This document shows positions 23,609 through 34,925 of a stretch of DNA of 64,000 nucleotides, one piece after another (position 1 is the first letter of the stretch; every line of letters begins with the position of its first letter). The stretch comes from Turritopsis dohrnii (Eukaryota; Cnidaria; Hydrozoa; Anthoathecata; Oceaniidae). A program made the position numbers and the translations under genes. The stretch spans positions 496,001-560,000 of the forward strand of contig BQMF02000284.1 in assembly GCA_027922465.2 (NCBI GenBank). Reading direction: 5' to 3'. The notes under the pieces are model-generated. The model did no database searches. It saw nothing but the letters and a program-made list of their open reading frames with translations, and was not told the origin of the DNA.

Positions 23609-25447
23609 TTACAGGCACTGCAGTTGGCACTGTAGTTGCCAGTGTAGTGCCTTGTAGTGGATTTTTTTTTTGTCAGAATGTTTCCACATAAATTTGGGAT
23701 GGTCCCGACCCCCAAATCTCTTCCACGCTTTAAATGCCGCATTAGATCGAGGGCCGGGATGAGTCTTCCGGTACTCCCGAAAGTCTTTGTACGAATCTAC
23801 AATATATAGTTGAAATAATTTTTATTAGTGGAGAAATAAAAAGGCTTATATTAGAATTGATCAAATACTTTAAGGGAAACTTACATTTCCTTTTATTTGC
23901 CAGAACAGCAGCTAAAAAATTGAAAAATGTACCTAAGACACAATTCTTCACCAATGTTACGTTAACATTGGAATTGTAAGAAATATTACCATTAGGTTTG
24001 GCGGATGATGATGGTAGTTCAGCTAAAAGAAATGTATAAGTAGATTGTGAAAGTCATAACATATGAAAAGAAAATGTTAATGTGTATTGACTCTTACTAT
24101 CAGCTGTTGGTAAAGCGTTATCTAAAAGAAAGGTTTAAAAAGTAGCTGTCATACAAAAGGAAGATAAAAGAAATGGAAACTACAAAGTTATGTCAACTAA
24201 AACCCTTACTATTTGCCACATTCGGCATGTTATTGGTATCTAATGAAGGAAATCATGAAGTTATAATTACAGAATGTCCAAACATACATCATAGACAAAG
24301 GAGTATAAATAGATAGATTGTGAAAGTCATACAAAATAGAAAGAAAACATATATTGACATGTATTGACTCTTACTATCAGCTGCTGATAAAGCCTTATCT
24401 AAATAAAGAAGGTTTAAAAAGTAGATTTCATATAAAAGAAAGACAAAAGAAATTGAAACTACAATGTTATGTTAATACAAACCCTTACTCCTTTGCCACA
24501 TTCGGCGCGATATTGGTATCTAATGAAGAAAAGGACAAAGTTATTATTGCAGCATAGAATAGGTCCAAACATAAACAAAGGAGTAGATTGTGAGTCATAG
24601 CATATAGAAAGAAAATGTTAATGTGTATTGACTCTTACTTTACTAACAGCTGTTGGTAAAGCATTATCTAAATACAGAAGGTTTAAAAAGTAGCTGTCAT
24701 ACATAAGAAAGATAAAAGAAATTGAAACTACAAAGTTATGTCAACTAAAACCCTTACTCTTTGCCATACTCTGCACGCTGTTGGTATCTAATGAAGAAAA
24801 TCACGAAGTTATAATTACAGAATGTCCAAATATACATTATAGAGAAAGGAGTATAAGTAAGTAGATTGTAAAAGTCATAACATATAGAAAGGAAACGTTG
24901 AAATTTTTATTAATTCTTACTATCAGCTGTTCGTAAACCATTATCTAAGGAAAAAATGGTCCAGGAAGTAGCATATATTCAAAAATGTCATACACTGTAA
25001 CTCAAACAGCATGATTCAGCAGATGAAAAAAAAAGATAAAATTAATTGAAAACTCCAATAAAAATCCTTACTATATTCGATATTTTCACTGCCATCTGTG
25101 AAAATGAAAAGAAGATATTATATATAAGATGAGATATGTAAAGCAGATAAAAAATGCTATTGAGAAAGAATTTTTACCTTCACCAAGTAATTCTTTTTCT
25201 CACTCTGAAATGAAATCAATTTGCTTTGAGAATACTGACTACTTTCATAGAAAATAATCTAATATATTACAGACGAAATTGTATAAATGAAAAAACTGGA
25301 GTTATTTTAAAAATAATTTTTACCTGCACTAATAAATTTGTCTTCTGACTCTGAAATGAAATCAATTTGATTAGTATTCTAATGTCTCTTACAGAAAGTT
25401 TAAAAAAGTAATGTTTTACCGTTGCACACATCCATGGGAGTTCCCAT
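23609..25447 (-). CDS. Micro-exon gene 2 (14 exons, duplicated exon pairs)
   Basis: Paralogue of micro-exon gene 1; family not recognised. The exons (minus strand) are 25447-25420, 25350-25324, 25204-25178, 25095-25072, 24944-24921, 24787-24758, 24667-24644, 24519-24489, 24398-24375, 24239-24210, 24121-24098, 24022-23990, 23911-23885 and 23796-23609. Internal sizes are 27, 27, 24, 24, 30, 24, 31, 24, 30, 24, 33 and 27 nt, all introns in phase 1. Two exon types alternate: a 24-mer encoding N-N-A-L-P-T-A-D variants and a ~30-mer encoding N-T-N-x-x-P-N-V-A-x variants, from tandem duplication of a ~280-base unit. Exon 3 has an in-phase TGA and exon 8 is 31 nt; without both, 160 codons stay open. 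The last exon encodes HPGPRSNAAFKAW and GGRDHPKF, matching gene 1. It lies 630 bases downstream of the Helitron 2 Rep/helicase, same strand. Confidence 0.7.
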
Positions 25448-25499
25448 TATTATATTAATTCACTAAATGAAGAAAAAACAAAAGTTACAATCATGGAGA

Positions 25500-25619
25500 G
25501 ATAATATGGAGCATGCCCTGACTTTTAGTTCATGAATTGTCCACAAAGTTTACTTCATGCACAATTCATGGTAACGGAGTACACGGCGAGAACGTAAGTC
25601 AATGGGACTTGTACTCCAC
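25500..25619 (-). other. Upstream exon of micro-exon gene 2 (shared with gene 1)
   Basis: After a TTTTTTAG acceptor the exon starts GTGGAGTACAAGTCCC and contains ACCATGAATTGTGCATGAAG and ACTAAAAGTCAGGGCATG, matching 16,442-16,580 with small indels. Frames are interrupted, so it is probably untranslated. The conservation shows that genes 1 and 2 descend from one locus, including their 5' part. Confidence 0.5.
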
Positions 25620-25732
25620 CTAAAAAACAACAAAATCTACAGGTTGTTCATTAGGTACAAAGCTGCCAAACTACAGTGCCACAACAACTGTCATCAGTGA
25701 CTACAGCAATGGTTCACAGTAATACTAATGAG

Positions 25733-26045
25733 CCACAACATGTCTCAACAGTGGCGTAACTTACAGAAGAAGCCAAAACAACTGTCAACAGCAGCCACCA
25801 CTGTAAGTATTTAAGCTATTCCTACAATAAGCCACAACATGTCTCAACAGTGGCGTAACTTACAGAAGAAGCCAAAACAACTGTCAACAGCAGCCACCAC
25901 TGTAAGTGTTTAAGCTATTCCTACAATAAGCCACAACATGTCTCAACAGTGGCGTAACTTACAGAAGAAGCCAAAACAACTGTCAACAGCAGCCACCACT
26001 GTAAGTGTTTACTCTATCTTATTATATAACAAAATAAGCCACAAC
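25733..26045 (-). repeat. Three 99-bp tandem units, each carrying a 36-nt exon-like block
   Basis: The unit starts recur at 25,741, 25,840 and 25,939, a period of 99. On the minus strand each unit contains ACTTACAG followed by a 36-mer (TGGTGGCTGCTGTTGACAGT...) followed by GTAAGTTACG: a splice acceptor, an exon of twelve codons and a splice donor. The 36-mer is open in phase 1 as used by gene 2. A degenerate fourth copy is seen near 25,670-25,700. The array begins about 35 bases after the Helitron 2 stop codon. Confidence 0.8.
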
Positions 26046-26078
26046 AACAAATTCAAATGTTAAGGTGAATCACAACAT

Positions 26079-29000
26079 TCACAGCAACACCTGTGGAAAG
26101 ACAACATTTTGAGTATACATCTTTCCATTAATATAACCTTGCTTACCCGTACTGGCAACTTTGATTTTAACATTACCAAATGCTTTTGCCCTTGAACAGG
26201 CAACATACAACTGTCCATGTGAAAAACACGGTCTCTGCAAGAACAAACCAATTTTATCGAACGTTTGACCTTGGCTTTTGTTAATAGTAAAAGAGTATGC
26301 CAACCGAATTGGAAGTTGTCTGCGCTTCAATACAAAAGGCATACCTGTGTCGGATGGTGACAATTGTACTCTAGGTATAAAAATCAGTTCCCCAACTGCT
26401 GACCCTGTCAAAACTTCAGCCTTAATAAAGTTATGCGACAATTCACGAACAATCAAGCGGGTGCCATTGCAGAGACCCTTCCTGATGTTCAGATTCCTCA
26501 AAAGCATAATAATAGCCCCAGCTTTAAGTTTCAAACAATGTGGAGGCATACCGGATGGTGTAATACTATTCAGAAAATCAACCGGATAGTTTTGCCGCTC
26601 TTCTTCATCGTCACACGCCACTTCATCAGCACTGTAATAGCAAACTGCATCTCCAGGCAGTCTGTCCAACACCTCATTATTAATGATCAGTGATTGGTCA
26701 TTTGTCGGGGTCAGAATGGCTGTGGTGGCATATTCGTGAGGTTCCAGTCCGTCGTACATAACAGATATAATCGAAGTATCTTTAGGAACAACACAACAAT
26801 CAGGAATTTCGATGGAACCTTTAGCAGGTTCGCTTTGTTTCGTTGGAAGTTCACCGTTACCAAGTTGCAACAGCCAAGTACAGAATTCTTGCTCTTCCGG
26901 TCTGGCTCTCATATTTTCAGTGAGAGAGTATTTCGACACTGATGCCCATAACACAGAACTGGTCAAGCAAACTTCAATAACATCGGTTGGCTTTGCCTTT
27001 TTCACAACCGGCAAACACTGACGAAAATCTCCACCCCATAAAAGAACCTTGCCACCAAAAAGTGCATCACTGCCACAAATATCCTTGAGTAATCTGTCTA
27101 CAGCATGGAAAATGTGCGTAGAAACCATAGTCGCTTCATCGATCAGAAACAGGTCGACACTTCGAAGGTATTCCGCATGTTTCGATGCTGGTGTTATATT
27201 ACATACACTGTTTTCTAAAACAGGAACAGGCAAACGAAATAATGAATGCAATGTACAACCACCAGACAGTAAGGTGGCTGCAATACCTGTATATGCAGCT
27301 GTAGCAACTCTCCAACCTCTGGCTCTACATGCTGCAATTACATAATTGTATGTAAAAGTCTTACCTGTGCCAGCTGGTCCATCTAGATAAAACAAAGTTT
27401 CAACTTGTGCTAAACCATTACGCACATTTGAAACTGCAGAAAAAATCGCATCTGCCACAACTAACTGCTGTTCGTTAAGCAGAGGCCTTACCTGGTCCGC
27501 CCTGTCAATGTAAATATTCACATCATCTTCTTCCTGAGCAACCTGCTGAACCAACTCAGGAAGATTAAACTGTGTTAAAGTCATACCAAATTGTCTCAGG
27601 ACATTATCAATATAACCCAAAACCCTTTGCTCTGCTTGAGCGACAGCCAATGTTCGAAGGTAGTCTTCGCACAAATTCCCCTTGAATGTATTCCACAATT
27701 CCAGAGGATTGGAAGGCTCACAGTGAGTCAAAATAGTGACAAACAGTTGTCTAAGCTGTCGGGGCATTTGAAATGTTGAAGCCTCTTCCAATGTATTGTG
27801 CCACTCTGCGTCATCTTGCAGAAGATGTCTGGCAATACATGCTTCTCGGAATGTGTCGTAAACCACTCCATCGTAAGTACGCAAATACTCGAAAGACGTA
27901 GCACCTGCAACATGCAACAACAAAACTCGTAGGAAAAAACGTTCTCCTTCTGATGGTCGAGCATTGTATAACCGAGCGACTATAGGCTTAAATGTTTTTT
28001 TTCGTTTCTTCCATTTTTTCTCTTTGCCATGAAAGACATAATGATACGGAATATTTGAGTAAAGATACTGCCGAGCATCAGGATCTTCTACATTCAGCTT
28101 AAACCATGCTGTAAGGTGACTATCATTCAATGCCCCTTCAGCAGCTGCCTCCTCTTCACCAGCTCTAAAATAAACTTGATGACGATCAGGTAAATGAACA
28201 GCTAATCTCTTAATAGTATGTGATTTTTCATGCATGGAAAATTCAAAAATTCTCCATAACGCTTCAGGTGCACTGACATATCGAGCGTCCAGATACGTTT
28301 TTATTTCGTCATGTTCCAAACGTTCATTAATCTCCACATTAGCACGATCATGTCCCTTGTAAACATATTTAAAAAGATATTTCACGCTCCTGATCGTGGT
28401 ACATGCTTCCAAATTTATGTGAGCATTATACTTCTTGGACAACCACGGACAGTATGGAACTACCCATTGATTATCTAAGTCCACATTTCTTACCCTCACT
28501 GTACGACCATTGTTACGTCTGCGATAGAGCGGATACCCATTTGCATTCATTTGGGTTGCTTCACAAAATCGCTTTGGAAAATCCTTGGTGCAGTTGCCAT
28601 CATCTCCCACACAAACTGCATTAGGGTTAGCATTCCCACAGGGACCATGAATCATACATGACTTGATGATATCATGAAGTTCTGGTTCCTGTTCAGGATC
28701 TGGTATTTCAGCAGAAATTAAGCTGTCAATGTCATCAGCATTACGCAGTTTGTCCTCTTGTGCTAAATGGATAAGAATATGAGCATGAGGTAAAGAACGT
28801 TTCTGAAATTCAATAACATACAAATGAGAAATGGCTTTTCCCAAAACACCATTTTTATTTATATCTTCCAAAAGGGCTTTTAATTTCAAATTGAAAACAC
28901 GTGTAATCAGGTCCGGACGATAATGTGCAGGCTCATTATCTAAGTTTTCCGTGATCTCCTTCCATTTCGGATTGCACGTAAATGTGCAAAACAGATCTGG

Positions 29001-30556
29001 CTTTCCCATTTTAGTTACCATAGCCATAGCATCTTGATAATTCTGTTGCATGGCCCGAGGACCACCCTGAAAAGAAGACGGAAGAATCACCGGTCTGCCT
29101 GCATGAAGGCCACGATTTTCTGCAACATTTTCAAGATAATCAATGAGCCCTTGATATTGCTCAACACGGAAATTGCGCTGGTTTTGACGAATATAATTAA
29201 GACGGTCAGATTCAACTTTGCAGTAACAATCTACAGCATATTGTTGAAGTAATCTTTTACCTTTTAATATGTGGCTAAAAGCATCTCTAAATGCAAACCT
29301 ATAAGTATAATATTGCAGCATAGTTGTACGACGTTGCTGGCCTGCTGCATATTCTGCTACATGAGGGATGTCGGAACTCCAACCCAACTCTCCTCTTGGA
29401 AAAAATACAGGATACACCATCGGATCGAGATTAGGCAAATTCACAGGCAAATCCTGCAATGGTCTATCTCGAGGGTAAACAACGATGTCTCGAGCCAATG
29501 GTGGTGCACCATCTTCACCAACAAAAACAGCAGCTACTTCATCATGGTGAGGTAGATTGTATCGACGCCGGTCACCACCACTTCTCAAATGCATTCTGAC
29601 CTGGAAAACAATAGCAAAGATCTGTAAATATCACTTCAAAGATTTTTAAATTATTAATTTTCATCATATTTTCCATTTACCTCAGATGGGCGACGATTTT
29701 GTTCATTTGCAAGTTGAACTTCCTCCGCTTCTACCTCACCCATGTGTTTGTAAGCAGCTGCATATGGACTCTCCCTTAAAATAATGTCTTGCAAAGTTTG
29801 CATGACTTCGGGATAACATCCTTGATTTTCTGGTCTTGCCATTCTCTCATTGAATGCATCCATACCGTCATAGATATATAATTGACCAAAGGAAGGAGGA
29901 ATACCGGGTGGCGGGTGCAAATTACCTGTTCGGTGACATACCTGGCCATTAATACGAAAAACTGGTGGACCACGACCTTGTGGCACAACCAATTTTGCAC
30001 CCATCGAAGCAAAAGCAACCGAACTATTGAACTTTCGAATATTTTCTTGAAAGTTCTTTGATTGATTAGAATCACCTACTAAAAGCTCTTTAAGATCATT
30101 AGGATAATAAATGTTACCTAAATGAACTTTACCATTGTGACAGCATTTAAAATTGGTCTCATCAATGAACATCTTGGCACCACAAAACTGACAGACTTTG
30201 TCCATGGCACCAAGATAGTGTAGCTCAGGCAATTGGTCTTGTCGAGCAGCAAGATACAATGCATTACGTTGTGCATTCTCATTCCGTCTGACAAATACTT
30301 CAACTGGCTCTTCATCTTGACGATATTCAACACGCCTTTGAGCATCATTGATTCTAAGTCTTTCATTTTCAGATAATGGTTGGATATTATTTGGCTGAAG
30401 CTGTCTGCGCCTTGCTTCACCTACATCCTCGTGTGCATGCCTACGCTGAATAACAGAGCGCATTTGTTGCTGATCAGGTGGCTGCAAAACAAACTGACCA
30501 TTCCTAAAAACTGCTTGGAAGCCAGGAATAATATTAGTGCCTCTTATATTAAACAT
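26079..30556 (-). CDS. Helitron 2 Rep/helicase, two exons, coding intact
   Basis: Rolling-circle transposase of Helitrons. Exon 1 is 30,556-29,681 (292 codons, start MFNIRGTNIIPGFQAV, Cys/His finger CQFCGAKMF...KCCHNGKVH). The intron 29,680-29,601 (GTAAAT...TTCCAG) is in phase 0. Exon 2 is 29,600-26,079. Counting from the Met at 29,594, the Rep HUH motif is PHAH (H270, H272), the catalytic Tyr candidates are in KYLFKYVYKGH (Y406, Y410), and the SF1 helicase has Walker A GPAGTGKT (739-746), FLIDEAT, GGDFRQCLPVV, INKSQGQTF and YVACSRA. The order finger-Rep-Pif1 helicase is that of animal Helitrons; no OTU or RPA domain is seen. There is no stop or frameshift, unlike copies 1 and 3, so this may be a recently active helper. 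Micro-exon gene 2 follows on the same strand. Confidence 0.95.
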
Positions 30557-31368
30557 CACAGCACAGAATCACTAACAATAGATAGAAGAAAAAGAAATAT
30601 ATATTCCCCCAGTGAACAATGCACAGAACAAAACCTGGTGGAAGCGAAAACAAACCTTTCTTTCTACAACCTAACAGACACTGAAGGAGCAATAACACCA
30701 AACAGATAGCTAAACAACCTAGGAGAAAGCGAAAAATTGACGTGTAACACGTAACGGAATTACAGTTGTACATCTAAGTTTTTAACAAACCTTTCTTTCT
30801 ACTTTCTGTCTTTCTACTCTGTCTCTCTACTATACAGCAAGGAGCAAACGAACCTGAATAAATGCAAATATAAAAGTTCTTAGATAGGTAGGTAGGCAGG
30901 TAGGTAGGTAGTCTTTTCGGTTGGGTTGGAAAAACCTTCGTGGAGTTTGCCATCTTTAAAAATAATAAAGACATATTATTACCTCGTTACGTAATTCTTT
31001 CGCTTTCGATAAACTGACTTTAACAACTGGTAAACTTGATAAATTATAAACTTGAATTGATAAATAAACTTGATTGATAAATATCAATAGATAAGTAAAT
31101 TGTCTATACTTATTGTTTATTGTTTCTGGAGCGTAACCGCAATGAATAAAAACTTAATTTGTTTACTTTTCCAAAGAATGCCGTCGCTATAGTTTTTCCG
31201 ATTTCAGCAACCAATAAAAACGGCGAAACGGCGATCACGTGTCAAAACAAATGAGGAAAAATCGGCATTTATGACCACGATTAAGAAGATTTTGACCATT
31301 AAATAAACAAAAACAAAACACTGTCTAAAATAAAAGTGGGATGCACAACGCGAATTAGTATATATAGA
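30557..31368 (-). mobile_element. Helitron 2 5' leader and terminus
   Basis: Reading the minus strand from 31,368, the element begins TCTATATATACTAATTCGCG, the family 5' end also seen on elements A, B, A' and others. The leader has a short tetranucleotide repeat of GGTA type near 30,893-30,910 and no open frame. The first ATG used for the Rep gene is at 30,556. The matching 3' terminus was not found, so the full length is unknown. Confidence 0.75.
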
Positions 31369-31751
31369 TAATAAATTTCATAAAATTTAATTAAAAGCAG
31401 AGGAAACACTTGCGTGGGTTATCCCCCACTTACCCACCCCAGCTTAGAAATAGTAAGAAGTTTATATACCATAGTGAAGAAAATCTCTTTATAGCAAATC
31501 ATCATTTCATTATTAAGTGACAATTAGTTTATGATAATTATAATATTTATTTCATTTTTCTTTCCTCAGATTATCTTATTTTAGACTCCTGAGGAGTTTC
31601 TCTCACACAAAACTCTGAATTGCTTTTCTGCCAATGGTTTACTTCAGAAGAACTTACATCTTTCTGTACCATCCTCCTAAAAAATTTATAAAGAAAATAT
31701 TGACTACAATGCTCCAATCAATGAAGGTTTTAAAACTAAACAAACAATAAC
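31369..31751. other. Short AT-rich spacer
   Basis: Host or unassigned sequence between Helitron 2 and the Harbinger element. No gene, repeat or structural signal seen. Confidence 0.5.
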
Positions 31752-31920
31752 TTATACCCCATTCACACCGAAAATAAAACTTGTTTTAAGTAGATGCATT
31801 ATAAACTTGTTTTGTATTTTGCCGTTCATACTAAAATATAACTTGGTTTAAATTTTTCAAACCTGGTTTAAACAAAACAACATAGCGATGTTGTTTTACG
31901 CGCGTTTTAATAAAACCAAT

Positions 31921-32037
31921 ATGGAAGTTGATGCTGGTAAACAGAAAGTAAATAAACGATCTCGACATTGGGAAGATCAGGAAACCAAACTACTGATTTA
32001 TAAATGGTCTGATGAAAACGTACAACAAGATGTTTAG
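31921..32037 (+). pseudogene. Truncated Myb/SANT-like partner of the Harbinger element
   Basis: An open frame of 38 codons starts MEVDAGKQKVNKRSRHWEDQ and continues through TKLLIYKWSDENVQ, the first helix of the trihelix/Myb-like DNA-binding protein that Harbinger elements encode beside the transposase. It ends at a TAG after QQDV. The usual remaining helices are not found downstream, so this copy probably lacks a working partner protein and would need one in trans. Confidence 0.6.
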
Positions 32038-32423
32038 TTGAGACACTAAACATATGGGAGACATCCCAATGTATTCAATGTATTATGTTGCTCTGTATAT
32101 TGGTCATATTGGAAAAAGTATGTTGTAACTTTCGTGTTCTTTCTTTCATTAAAATCTGGCAAATCCAATTTACAAACTTTTTTAAGCACAAATACTAGAC
32201 AAAAAACCACTGTTGTACATGCAATTTTAGTAAGTGTGGCATGCTTATAAAAAAACAGGTTTGTAATTTGACAAGAAGAAAACAATTTATAAAATATTTC
32301 AGTTCATACAGAAGAAAGATAGCGTCTAATATTTTCACGTGTCTGATCTCCATTGTTTTCATTCTCTATTATATATCTTTCGCTATGGAGATGTGTTTCC
32401 AAATCCATGTCAATATCCTGCAG

Positions 32424-33446
32424 TCAATCTTCAACAAATGCTTGGTTATGCATTATGCAAAAATTATGTAAAATGCAACAAGCACTGACTGTAGTTACAT
32501 TATTCTCTACACTTGTATCTAGTCTTTTTGATAAGCATTGAAAGCGTCCTTTTAAACGTCCAAAGGCGTTTTCAACCACAACCCTACAACGACTAAGACA
32601 AAAATTGAAGTATGATTCTTCTCTACATACGTTTCCTCGCTCTGAAAAAGGCTTCATCAACCAGTCAGCTAAAGGATAAGCTGAGTCACCAAGAATCAGT
32701 GGAGCAATATCTGTTCCATAAGACCTCTTCACACATGCATCATATAATGGAGAATTTTTGAAAATTCTTGTGTCGTGTGACCTGCCAGTCCAACCAACGA
32801 ATATGTCTCGAAACAAGTAATTACAATCCACCAATCCCTGTAGGATTGAATGATAATCTTTCCTGTTGACATAGTCCTCCGGATTTACTGAGGCTGCTTT
32901 TATTCGTATGTGGCAGCCATCGATTGCTGCAACAGCTTGAGAAAAACCAGAAAGAGCCTCAAAATCTTGCATGATATGTGCAACTTCATTCTCTCTGGGT
33001 AGGTAAATATACCTTTTCATCAAGTCATTGACAATAGCTTTGGTGACATCATGAACAATAGAGCACACAGTCGATCTACCAAACCCAAATAAATTCCCAA
33101 TAGTACAATAATCACTGCATCCAGATAAAAAGTATAGCGTGATTGCAACACGAACACCAACTGGGACAACCTTCCGAAAGTTTGTGTCCACTTTGATTAT
33201 GTATGGAGATAGTTCATCACACAGATAAAGAAATGCCTCTTTGGACATTCTAATATTGTCAATCCAGTCGTCATCATTCCAATTTTGAAGCATGGTATTG
33301 TACCAGAAGTTTTGGCTTCTGTTTTTCACACACACAGATCTCTGTGGGATAATTTTTTGGAGGCCCATAATCCCCATAGTTGTTATTTCTAGCCCTTGTA
33401 ATCGGCGGCATCTGCGCAAATATAAAAACATGTGTAATTCCGCCAT
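32424..33446 (-). CDS. PIF/Harbinger transposase (340 aa)
   Basis: A DDE nuclease of the PIF/Harbinger family. Catalytic residues are visible as AAIDGCHI (D176), GRSHDTRIF (D225) and VVENAFGRLKGRF (E292), with the conserved GDSAYPL block between them. The helical N-terminal part (MSKEAFLYLCDELSPYI) and LYFLSGCSDYCTIGNLFGFG are typical of the family. The length is normal and there is no interruption. The gene sits inside the TIR-bounded element, so it may be mobile if the Myb-like partner is supplied elsewhere. Confidence 0.95.
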   Translation of the reverse strand: MAELHMFLYLRRCRRLQGLEITTMGIMGLQKIIPQRSVCVKNRSQNFWYNTMLQNWNDDDWIDNIRMSKEAFLYLCDELSPYIIKVDTNFRKVVPVGVRVAITLYFLSGCSDYCTIGNLFGFGRSTVCSIVHDVTKAIVNDLMKRYIYLPRENEVAHIMQDFEALSGFSQAVAAIDGCHIRIKAASVNPEDYVNRKDYHSILQGLVDCNYLFRDIFVGWTGRSHDTRIFKNSPLYDACVKRSYGTDIAPLILGDSAYPLADWLMKPFSERGNVCREESYFNFCLSRCRVVVENAFGRLKGRFQCLSKRLDTSVENNVTTVSACCILHNFCIMHNQAFVED

Positions 33447-33572
33447 GTTTGTTTACATTTCTTGTGTGAATGGGTTTTTAAAGTCAATTTTAAAGCTGGT
33501 TTATTTTACTTGGAGTTTAAACAAAAACATGGTTTTAATAAAACTTATTTTGTTGGTGTGAATGGGGTATTA

Positions 33573-34925
33573 CCACTGTAACAATACTTTCTATGCTAAA
33601 TGGAAGTACTTTAAATATTACTGATTTGGAAACAATCAAACCGTTAATCAAATGGAAACTGACTTCTTACTGTGGCACATTTTTGAAGCAATTTATTTTC
33701 GTAAATGTTGAGTATTCCATATCAACAGAGTTTATTTCCATATCCTCATTAAACTAAATATGAAAATAATAAATCATGGCAGACAGTTGAGCGAAATATG
33801 ATTATTGGAAAACAATGAAACCAAGGGATCTGCAAATTATAGAAAACATACATTATCCTTCTTCTCATTGCCTAAAGTTAACCTATAATTAAAGTAAGAA
33901 CTGTTATAGAGGAATTGAATACCCTACTTTGGGTGATTAACCGAATAAAAATGCCAAACTTACAATCTATCTGATGCAATTTCCTGACCACAAGCATTTT
34001 CAGCTACCTAATTGTAAACAGCTGTCACTCATTAATAAAATAATACATATAAAATTCATACATGGCAAAAGATATCTATAGCCCTTATGATCATATTTCT
34101 TGTTGAATCATGGAATTCTGCAATGCTTGGCCTAAATGTGGAGCAGTATTTTTGTAACTCTTTTTCGTGAAGCAGCTCTTGTTTTTTTGCACAACCACTT
34201 TACAAAAGCAAAACATGAAGTAAATAATAACCAATTTATGAACAGTAAAACAATGATTTCACTCACAATTGTGATATCAACTGATCTAGACTTGAGAAAT
34301 TGGAGGAGTTCCTTGCATAAGTGATATGCTCATCGCTTTCCAGGTGCTGCAAAAAAAAATTCAAAATTTTTTTCAATTTTGGAAACAGGAAAGTGAACAG
34401 AATTCATAGCAAAAACGTACTGCTTCGAGTGAATGATAAGGATGTTTGCACAAATCACAACAGGTTAAGGATCTAAAAATTAATCATTGACCATAATTTT
34501 TTGATGATTTATTTGAATAATGACCTTATGCAGATAAATGTCCCAGTGGATTCAATGGGATTCTCAATTGTTTTAGAAATAAACAAAAGCTAGAATCAAA
34601 ATCCACACAAAAATTAATCCCTATAAGTTATTTTCCTAACCCAGAATCACAAGCTATTTAGAAATAATCATTTATGCCATATCTGTTAAAATGTTTGGAA
34701 CTCTTAGATCCTTTATAAATAACACCAGGCATTAGTATCATAAAAGGTTTACTTTTTATTTCTATCTTTTTCACTGAACAGGTGATCCAACATGAATGTC
34801 TCCTTCTTAGGGAAGCCAACCAATGGCCTATAAGATCTTAAGGTAAGAAATACATGTCAAAACTATTCTTCATGACAGGCCCTAATGAAATTAGCTTCAA
34901 TCAAGATACCCTATTTGATGGAGTC
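33573..34925. other. Non-coding stretch between Harbinger and Helitron 3
   Basis: AT-rich sequence with no convincing exon on either strand. It should include the missing 3' part of Helitron 3, but no helicase motifs V/VI, hairpin or CTAG end were recognised. Confidence 0.5.

Larger units (their letters stand above)
31755..33569 (-). mobile_element. Complete PIF/Harbinger element with TTA target duplication
   Basis: A 1,815-bp element bounded by perfect 15-bp inverted repeats TACCCCATTCACACC (31,755-31,769 and the complement at 33,555-33,569), with weaker similarity inside (AATAAAACTTGTTTTAA / AATAAGTTTTATTAAAA). It is flanked on both sides by TTA (31,752-31,754 and 33,570-33,572), the 3-bp duplication typical of Harbinger. 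It contains the transposase gene and a short remnant of the Myb-like partner on the opposite strand. Confidence 0.93.
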
